From an uncultured Lachnospiraceae bacterium (GTDB lineage Bacteria > Bacillota > Clostridia > Lachnospirales > Lachnospiraceae), in the NCBI GenBank assembly GCA_902796045.1, contig CADBNQ010000069.1:1-11818 (forward strand): a stretch of DNA of 11,818 bases, given 5' to 3'. Below are positions 7,640 through 11,818 of this stretch, piece after piece; position 1 is the stretch's first letter; each line of letters opens with the position of its first letter. Made by a program: the position numbers and the translations under genes. The notes under the pieces are model-generated. The model made no database searches and had not been told where the DNA came from. It was given only the letters and a program-made list of their open reading frames with translations.

Positions 7640-8596
7640 TCATAATATCTCATATATCTTATATATCTCATCCGTCTTTGGCGGTTCCAGATATCTTTTT
7701 TCCGTGTCATAATGAATCAGCCGGTCATTCCCCTCTATGGTTTTCCCGATGATTCCGGCCTCCATACCGTGTTCCCAAAGGGCATGGACAGCTTCCTCTC
7801 CATCCCGGCACACTGCCAGCATACAGCCTCCCGACAGCAGCATATAGGGGTTCAGGTCGAAAAACTCACAGATCTCAACTGTGTGCTGACGGATGGGTAT
7901 CTTCCTGATCTCCACTTCAAGGCCTGTGCCAAGAGAAGCTGCAAGCTCCCAGAGACTGCCAAAGACACCGCCTTCCCCGACAGCATGGATCTTCAGAGCT
8001 CCGTGGTTTCTCAGGATATCGGCCGCCTCGGCCATGCCTGCGTCTGCATAAAAATCTCCGGCAGTGTGGATGAAGGATGCAGGATAGCGAGAGACCAGCT
8101 GTTCTTCTTTCCCGATGGCCAGCATGGCTGCCCCTTCCCGGCCGGCATGCCCCACCATGACCAGGTCCCGGCCTGCTGCTTCAGGCCGGCTGTCAGCTGC
8201 CGGTAAATCTGCCGGCAGACCGTACCCCGCCACAGACAATATCAGTGTATTGACCGCAGATGTCACAGCAGCAGTACCCGGCAGCAGCAGCAGTTTTTCC
8301 TGTCTGCAGACACAGTCGAGCTCCCTGAACAGGGCCTTGAGTGATGACTCCTCTGTTCCGGCCGGCATAAGAACATCCACCATCATTCTTTCAGGCAGTA
8401 CTCCGGCAGCCAGAAGAGTGTTTTCCATGCCGTAAACTGCTCTTCTGGCTGCCAGTATCCAACCCTGTATCGAAGTCATCTTAAGCTTTACAGGAAGCAG
8501 ATCGCTATCAGGACCCTTTCCCTGCCGGCCTTGCTGCAATGGCCTTAAAACCGAGCGTCTGTATACGCTCTCTTTCACCCTGCCGGTCCGAAGCAT
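7640..8596 (-). CDS. AIR-synthase-related (HypE-like) protein, divergent
   Basis: The 318-residue product belongs to the PurM/HypE/ThiL/SelD superfamily, whose members use ATP to activate oxygen or carboxamide groups. HypE-like landmarks are RVKESVYRRSVL near the N-terminus, VMVGHAGREGAAMLA (148-160), GEGGVFGSLWELA (207-219), RKIPIRQHTVEICEFFDLNPY and LLSGGCMLAV. Two hallmarks of working HypE are missing: the N-terminal acidic GAGVGEDCA-type metal/ATP loop, replaced by a region around QGKGPDSDLLPVKLKM, and the C-terminal P-R-I-C tail that carries the thiocarboxamide (it ends KIYEIL). No hydrogenase gene is nearby. It is therefore unlikely to mature NiFe hydrogenase. Its real role is unknown; the operon suggests a link to alanine metabolism or regulation. 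It has no ribosome binding site of its own, and its ATG overlaps the stop of a 32-codon gene (TAATG). The N-terminal resemblance supports this start. Confidence 0.75.
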   Translation of the reverse strand: MLRTGRVKESVYRRSVLRPLQQGRQGKGPDSDLLPVKLKMTSIQGWILAARRAVYGMENTLLAAGVLPERMMVDVLMPAGTEESSLKALFRELDCVCRQEKLLLLPGTAAVTSAVNTLILSVAGYGLPADLPAADSRPEAAGRDLVMVGHAGREGAAMLAIGKEEQLVSRYPASFIHTAGDFYADAGMAEAADILRNHGALKIHAVGEGGVFGSLWELAASLGTGLEVEIRKIPIRQHTVEICEFFDLNPYMLLSGGCMLAVCRDGEEAVHALWEHGMEAGIIGKTIEGNDRLIHYDTEKRYLEPPKTDEIYKIYEIL

Positions 8597-8694
8597 TACA
8601 TCAGGATCGCCGGAACAACAGCGGTAACAACCATTGCAATTACAACAATGGCAATAATGATTGCAGATATTCTCTGTCTTTTCTTAGAATACAT
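8596..8694 (-). CDS. 32-residue single-pass membrane peptide
   Basis: A small gene with a convincing start: AGGAGG at 8700-8705 on the minus strand, five bases before ATG 8694-8692. The peptide begins with a basic head, MYSKKRQRIS, then a run of about 20 hydrophobic residues, AIIIAIVVIAMVVTAVVPAI, and ends LM. Positive residues at the N-terminus predict a cytoplasmic head with one membrane helix. The TAA stop shares its A with the ATG of the AIR-synthase-like gene, so that gene is probably translated by reinitiation from this one. The architecture resembles short Firmicutes membrane peptides such as Prli42, the Listeria stressosome anchor, but I cannot show homology and the resemblance may be only in composition. 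It is probably the first gene of the five-gene operon. It could be a leader peptide, but it has no run of regulatory codons or attenuator. Confidence 0.75.
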   Translation of the reverse strand: MYSKKRQRISAIIIAIVVIAMVVTAVVPAILM

Positions 8695-8708
8695 ATGACC
8701 CTCCTGAT

Positions 8709-8726
8709 CTTATATAAAACTAGTTT
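8709..8726 (-). promoter_or_regulatory. Possible weak promoter and palindromic operator before the alanine operon
   Basis: The 49-base gap between the DHH gene and the small peptide gene contains the perfect 10-base palindrome AAACTAGTTT (8717-8726). It extends to 16 bases with one mismatched pair. A -10-like TATAAG (8709-8714, minus strand) lies next to it. No good -35 is present: TCCGCA, at 17 bases, matches only three of six. The palindrome would sit in the promoter spacer, a position suited to an operator. The AlaR-like regulator is the obvious candidate, but this is inference only. Confidence 0.3.
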
Positions 8727-8743
8727 AATCTTGCGGAAACTGC

Positions 8744-9673
8744 TCAGGCATTCAGGGCCTGAATGATCTCCGGAAGCTTCTCGCCTACGATGTCATTGTC
8801 AAGCTGGCAGGTGCCGGCATTGCGGTGGCCGCCTCCGCCATAGGACAGGCATAAGGCGCCGATATCAACATTTGATGCCCTGTTTACTATAGATTTGCCG
8901 ATCATCACAGCTGTATTCTGCTTGCGGAATCCCCAGGCGACATGAACAGAAATCTGTGTCTCCGGATAGAGGGCATAGATCATAAAACGGTTGCCCGCAT
9001 AGATCATCTCCTCATCGCGCAGGTCCAGGACAACCACCTTGTCATAAACCTTAGCAATCCGCTGAAGCTGTTCTTTAAAGAGCTCTGTCTGCTCGAAATA
9101 AAGATCGACCCGTTCCTTGACATCCGGCAGGTCCAGAATCTCATCGATGGAATGGTTGAGGCAGTACTCGATCAGTTCCATCATCAGATTGTAATTGGAG
9201 ATCCTGAACTCACGGAACCTGCCCAGACCGGTTCTGGGATCCATAATATAGTTGAGCAGGACCCACCCTTCCGGATGAAGGATCTCTTCCATGGTAAAAT
9301 CAGCACTGTCTCCTTTATCTACTGCTGTCATGAGCTCTTCGCTGATATTCTTGAATACATCCTTGCCGCCGTAATAGTCATAGACAACACGGGCCGCACT
9401 TTTGGCATGCGGGTCAATGTAGTACTTTCCTTGTGCATCTTCCTCTTTGACCCTGATCAGCTCTGACTCATGATGATCAAATGCCAGTCCTACTCTCGGG
9501 TCATAGGGAAGGTTGGTAGTAATATCGTTCTCCGTAAGCTCTACTTTCCCGTCCTGGACATCCTTGGGGTGAACAAACTTGATATCATCTATGATGTCAA
9601 GTTCCTTAAGCAGCATAGCACATACAAGTCCGTCAAAATCACTTCGCGTTACCAGTCTCTTTTTCTCGCTCAT
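8744..9673 (-). CDS. DHH/DHHA1-family phosphoesterase
   Basis: Two-domain, metal-dependent phosphoesterase of the DHH superfamily, whose bacterial members include oligoribonucleases (NrnA), cyclic-dinucleotide phosphodiesterases, RecJ and exopolyphosphatase-like enzymes. Motif I is TRSDFDG (9-15, with D12 and D14). The namesake motif is FDHHES (65-70). A further acidic cluster is DKGDSAD (119-125). The C-terminal DHHA1 domain has the substrate-binding GGGGHRNAG (279-287). Motif I reads D-F-D-G where NrnA usually has D-x-D-x after a histidine-rich strand. The 309 residues are close to the NrnA length, but I cannot tell which phosphoester is cleaved, so no symbol is given. AGGAGA lies eight bases before the ATG. 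The gene has its own promoter and may read through into the alanine operon 49 bases downstream. Confidence 0.85.
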   Translation of the reverse strand: MSEKKRLVTRSDFDGLVCAMLLKELDIIDDIKFVHPKDVQDGKVELTENDITTNLPYDPRVGLAFDHHESELIRVKEEDAQGKYYIDPHAKSAARVVYDYYGGKDVFKNISEELMTAVDKGDSADFTMEEILHPEGWVLLNYIMDPRTGLGRFREFRISNYNLMMELIEYCLNHSIDEILDLPDVKERVDLYFEQTELFKEQLQRIAKVYDKVVVLDLRDEEMIYAGNRFMIYALYPETQISVHVAWGFRKQNTAVMIGKSIVNRASNVDIGALCLSYGGGGHRNAGTCQLDNDIVGEKLPEIIQALNA

Positions 9674-9723
9674 AATGCATATCTCCTATATCTAAGCTGT
9701 TTCAGGTATTGATGATTACATCG

Positions 9724-9752
9724 ATTATATCCTATTGCCTCTCATTTTTCAA
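9724..9752 (-). promoter_or_regulatory. Sigma-A promoter for the DHH phosphoesterase
   Basis: On the minus strand TTGAAA (9747-9752, five of six) is followed after 17 bases by a perfect TATAAT (9724-9729). The -35 and most of the spacer lie inside the 3' end of the upstream radical SAM gene. Transcription should start near 9717, leaving about 44 bases of leader. Confidence 0.8.
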
Positions 9753-11516
9753 GCTTTGGCGGTGGATAATACGGATTGCTGCATTGTGGTTCAGAGGATT
9801 CCGGCAGCGATAATCAAAGAGACACAGGGCAGGCTCTCTCCTGAGCCGCCCATCCTGCATCCATAAGGACACATCAAAGCTGAACTCCTCAATATGGCAG
9901 GCATTTGCAGCTGTCCGCGGATGGTAGCTGCCATCTCGTACCTGATCAGGAAACAAAAGCTCTCCCCGGTCGCGAAAGAGCTGCCTCCACCGGTCTTTCT
10001 TCCCTTTCCCGCCAGGTGCCCAGGCAGGTCTTTTCTTCAGGTCTTCACGCAGGTACATATCAAGAAGCAGGAGTTCATCAAGGAAATCCTCCTGTATAGG
10101 GCTGTACACAGCTTCTTCCAGCAGGAAGCTGCGCAGGATCTCATATTTTTCCGCACGGTTGTGGTTAAAACGGTGGTATCCTTTTTTCCTGTACCAGGCT
10201 GCGAACAGATCATAAAAATCAAAGGGGGATGGGAAAAATCTGATGGCATATTTCAGGGTTTCTGAAAACTGCATACTGTTATAATAGGTCTCGACCATGT
10301 CCTCCACGCCCTTCAGGCGAAGCATGTCCCCATAGTCGATCCACTTGTTTTTCAGGACCTCATAGGGAGGCTGGCTGCGCGCCGCCATCCCGTACTCATC
10401 CCTCATCATCTCCATATAAGTCCCCTTCAGCAACTTCAGGAAGCCAAGCTGTATCTGGTCAGGACCATGTATATACAAATCGTTAAAGGAGATCCTGAAT
10501 CGATCAAAGCTTTCATGCGGCAGACCGGCAATCAGATCGATATGCTGGTGGATATTGCCCATGTCGCGGACCCTGTCTACATGGGCAAACAGCAGTCTGA
10601 GATCTGTCTTTCGCCGTATTGACTCCAGGGTAGCCGGGTTGGTAGACTGAAGCCCTATCTCCAGCTGGATCAGTCCGGGCCTCATCCTGGCAAAAAGGGC
10701 CAGGTCTTCTTCCCGGAGAAGGTCGGCAGATATCTCAAAATGAAAATTGGTGATGCCGTTGTCGTGGTCGAGAATATACTGCCATATGCTCATGGCCCGG
10801 TCACTTCTGCAGTTAAATGTCCTGTCCACAAACTTGACCTGTAAAACCTCTTCTTTGAGAAAAGTGCTGATCTCTGAAAAGACAAGCTTAAGAGACCTGA
10901 ATCTGACATTCTGGTCCGCTGAGGAGAGGCAGTAGCTGCACCGGAAAGGACACCCCCTGCTGCTCTCATAGTAGAGGATCTTATGATCAAAGAGGTGAAA
11001 ATCTCCATAGACAAAAGGAATCCTGTCAAGATCTACAGGAGCCGCAAAAGGATTTATCCTCCCTCTGACCGCGATACCCTGAGGCAGTTTCTCAGGAGGG
11101 ATCTTCTCGAGATCCCCGTATTCCTCCCACAGGTAAACCATCCCGGTAAACTGTTCCTCCCCCTCTCCCTGCATCACCAGGTCCACAGAGGAGAATTCCC
11201 GGAGAAATGGACGGGCATCATAAGACACCTCAGGACCTCCCATCCATATGACCGCCCCGGGAAGGATCTTCTTATATTCCTCCGCCAGTTCCCTGACCAG
11301 CCGGATGTTCCAGATATAGCAGGAAAATACCAGGACATCCGCCCGGACCTCATAGAGGTCGGCAAGGATATCCTCCATATAGTGATTGATGGTGTATTCC
11401 CGGATAATATACTCAGCCTCCGGCGGTCCGTATTTCCCGGCAAATGCTTTCAGGGAAAGGACAGCCAGATTGGAATGAATATACTTTGCATTGATCGCGC
11501 ACAGAAGATATTTCAT
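9732..11516 (-). CDS. Radical SAM protein with N-terminal B12-binding-like domain (DUF4080-like)
   Basis: Likely radical SAM enzyme of the cobalamin-binding-domain class; its substrate is unknown. Counted from the chosen start, the N-terminal Rossmann-like domain spans about residues 1-125. It opens MKYLLCAINAKYIHSNLAV and contains IWMGGPEVSYDARPFL, the hallmark of B12-binding radical SAM proteins. I see no D-x-H-x-x-G motif, so any cobalamin would lack the usual histidine ligand. The catalytic 4Fe-4S motif is SRGCPFRCSYC (C189, C193, C196). Downstream TIM-barrel strands include FHFEISADLL, IQLEIGLQSTNP and HIDLIAGLPHE. The C-terminal third (about 370-590) resembles DUF4080. GAAGGA at 11523-11528 lies six bases before the ATG at 11516, whereas a start 13 codons upstream has no such site and would add an unrelated N-terminus. 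The resulting protein has 594 residues. No clear promoter lies in the 50 bases upstream. Confidence 0.85.
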   Translation of the reverse strand: MKYLLCAINAKYIHSNLAVLSLKAFAGKYGPPEAEYIIREYTINHYMEDILADLYEVRADVLVFSCYIWNIRLVRELAEEYKKILPGAVIWMGGPEVSYDARPFLREFSSVDLVMQGEGEEQFTGMVYLWEEYGDLEKIPPEKLPQGIAVRGRINPFAAPVDLDRIPFVYGDFHLFDHKILYYESSRGCPFRCSYCLSSADQNVRFRSLKLVFSEISTFLKEEVLQVKFVDRTFNCRSDRAMSIWQYILDHDNGITNFHFEISADLLREEDLALFARMRPGLIQLEIGLQSTNPATLESIRRKTDLRLLFAHVDRVRDMGNIHQHIDLIAGLPHESFDRFRISFNDLYIHGPDQIQLGFLKLLKGTYMEMMRDEYGMAARSQPPYEVLKNKWIDYGDMLRLKGVEDMVETYYNSMQFSETLKYAIRFFPSPFDFYDLFAAWYRKKGYHRFNHNRAEKYEILRSFLLEEAVYSPIQEDFLDELLLLDMYLREDLKKRPAWAPGGKGKKDRWRQLFRDRGELLFPDQVRDGSYHPRTAANACHIEEFSFDVSLWMQDGRLRREPALCLFDYRCRNPLNHNAAIRIIHRQSLKNERQ

Positions 11517-11522
11517 AAGTAA

Positions 11523-11528
11523 TCCTTC
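11523..11528 (-). promoter_or_regulatory. Ribosome binding site deciding the radical SAM start
   Basis: GAAGGA on the minus strand lies six bases before ATG 11516-11514. It selects the MKYLLCAINAKY start over the longer frame that opens MGPVSAGLCE. Confidence 0.7.
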
Positions 11529-11566
11529 ACACAGGCCGGCACTTACTGGTCCCACTGTACCTGGCC

Positions 11567-11599
11567 AAAAAGAAAACGCAGCCTGTAAAGGCCGCGTTT
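11567..11599 (-). terminator. Rho-independent terminator after tRNA-Gly(GCC)
   Basis: On the minus strand an 11-base-pair stem (AAACGCGGCCT against AGGCTGCGTTT, one G-U pair) closes a TTAC loop and is followed by TCTTTTT. It begins 14 bases after the 3' end of the tRNA-Gly(GCC). It separates the tRNA transcript from the radical SAM gene, which starts about 50 bases further on. Confidence 0.9.
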
Positions 11600-11612
11600 A
11601 AACAATAAAAAG

Positions 11613-11684
11613 AGCACGAGACGGGATTCGAACCCGCGACCCTCGCCTTGGCAAGGCGATACTCCACCACTGAGCCACTCGTGC
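11613..11684 (-). tRNA. tRNA-Gly (anticodon GCC)
   Basis: A complete cloverleaf of 72 bases on the minus strand. The acceptor stem GCACGAG pairs with CTCGTGC. The D arm is GCTC/GAGT with loop AGTGGTG. The anticodon arm TCGCC/GGCGA carries loop TTGCCAA, anticodon GCC, which reads GGC and GGU. The T arm has loop TTCGAAT. The discriminator base is U, as expected for glycine. No CCA is encoded, so the 3' end must be added by the nucleotidyltransferase. It has its own promoter at 11705-11732 and a terminator at 11567-11599. Confidence 0.97.
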
Positions 11685-11704
11685 GTAAAACCTATGTACT
11701 AAAA

Positions 11705-11732
11705 AGTATATCATAAAAACAGATAATGTCAA
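11705..11732 (-). promoter_or_regulatory. Strong promoter for tRNA-Gly(GCC)
   Basis: On the minus strand a perfect TTGACA (11727-11732) is followed after 16 bases by TATACT (11705-11710), preceded by TGA (extended -10). The predicted start, near 11698, is about 14 bases before the tRNA 5' end. It lies in the 70-base gap between the two tRNA genes. Confidence 0.85.
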
Positions 11733-11754
11733 GAAATAGTTGGAGATATAAAGA

Positions 11755-11818
11755 AGCGGGTGATGGGAATCGAACCCACGTGTCCAGCTTGGAAGGCTGG
11801 TGTTCTACCATTGAACTA
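11755..11818 (-). tRNA. tRNA-Gly (anticodon TCC), 5' end outside window
   Basis: The minus strand shows 64 bases of a second glycine tRNA. The anticodon arm CCAGC/GCTGG carries loop CTTCCAA, anticodon UCC, which reads GGA and GGG. The T arm is GTGGG/CCCAT with loop TTCGATT. The 3' acceptor strand is CACCCGC, followed by discriminator U and no encoded CCA. About seven bases of the 5' acceptor strand (expected GCGGGTG by pairing) lie beyond the window end. With the neighbouring GCC species the pair can read all four glycine codons. No terminator is seen between the two tRNA genes. Confidence 0.95.

Noticed and set aside
7645..7672. Repeated GATATAT units at the 3' end of the AIR-synthase-like gene
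   Set aside because: They encode the C-terminal IYKIYEIL. The repeat is short and imperfect and probably a chance of the codon pattern.
8281..8293. Short CAG triplet run (GCAGCAGCAGCAG)
   Set aside because: It encodes a leucine run inside the AIR-synthase-like gene. Four units are too few to call a phase-variable repeat.
8750..8764. Inverted repeat ATTCAGG-G-CCTGAAT at the end of the DHH gene
   Set aside because: It overlaps the last codons, has only a one-base centre and no T-run follows on either strand, so it is not a credible terminator.
10983..11522. 179-codon plus-strand frame opposite the radical SAM gene
   Set aside because: It is antisense to a conserved coding region, and its translation has no recognisable family pattern.
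1..11818. CRISPR arrays, insertion sequences, prophage or a defence system
   Set aside because: I saw no regularly spaced repeats, transposase or integrase motifs, or defence-gene signatures on either strand. The only accessory-type hint is the RhuM fragment at the left edge.

Overview
The window looks like chromosomal DNA of a Gram-positive Clostridia bacterium, most likely Lachnospiraceae. The grounds are the gene set (a YhaM-type exoribonuclease, MutS2, an AlaR/AlaT-type pair, a DUF4080-like radical SAM protein), strong AGGAGG-type ribosome binding sites, TTGACA/TATAAT promoters, and tRNA genes without an encoded CCA end. This placement rests on family resemblance and is an inference. Coding density is very high and most of the content is housekeeping.

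Layout. At the left edge is the start of a RhuM-family gene that runs off the window (minus strand). It is preceded by rlmD (rRNA m5U methyltransferase) and yhaM (OB-fold/HD 3'-5' exoribonuclease), forming a minus-strand run yhaM-rlmD-rhuM behind a near-consensus promoter at 2655-2683. Divergent from it is the plus-strand pair acyP-mutS2 with its own promoter at 2728-2756. mutS2 ends exactly where the convergent trmL ends, with no base between the stop codons.

From 8694 down to 5467 (minus strand) runs a tightly packed operon of five genes: an unlisted 32-residue membrane peptide, an AIR-synthase/HypE-like protein, an AlaR-like Lrp-family regulator, an AlaT-like aminotransferase, and trmL. 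Three of the four junctions overlap (TAATG, ATGA, TGATG), and the fourth has its ribosome binding site directly after the upstream stop codon. Upstream of it are a DHH/DHHA1 phosphoesterase with its own promoter, then a radical SAM protein. At the right edge are two tRNA-Gly genes (GCC, and UCC cut by the window end), with a promoter between them and a hairpin terminator after the first.

Functional themes are RNA metabolism (RlmD, YhaM, TrmL, MutS2 as a possible ribosome-collision factor, the DHH phosphoesterase, tRNA-Gly) and alanine/transamination metabolism (AlaR/AlaT). The least ordinary part is the head of the alanine operon: a conserved-looking single-pass membrane peptide whose stop codon overlaps the start of a degenerate HypE-like protein that lacks the catalytic hallmarks of its family. 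I see no CRISPR array, insertion sequence or prophage, and no clearly new defence or mobile system.
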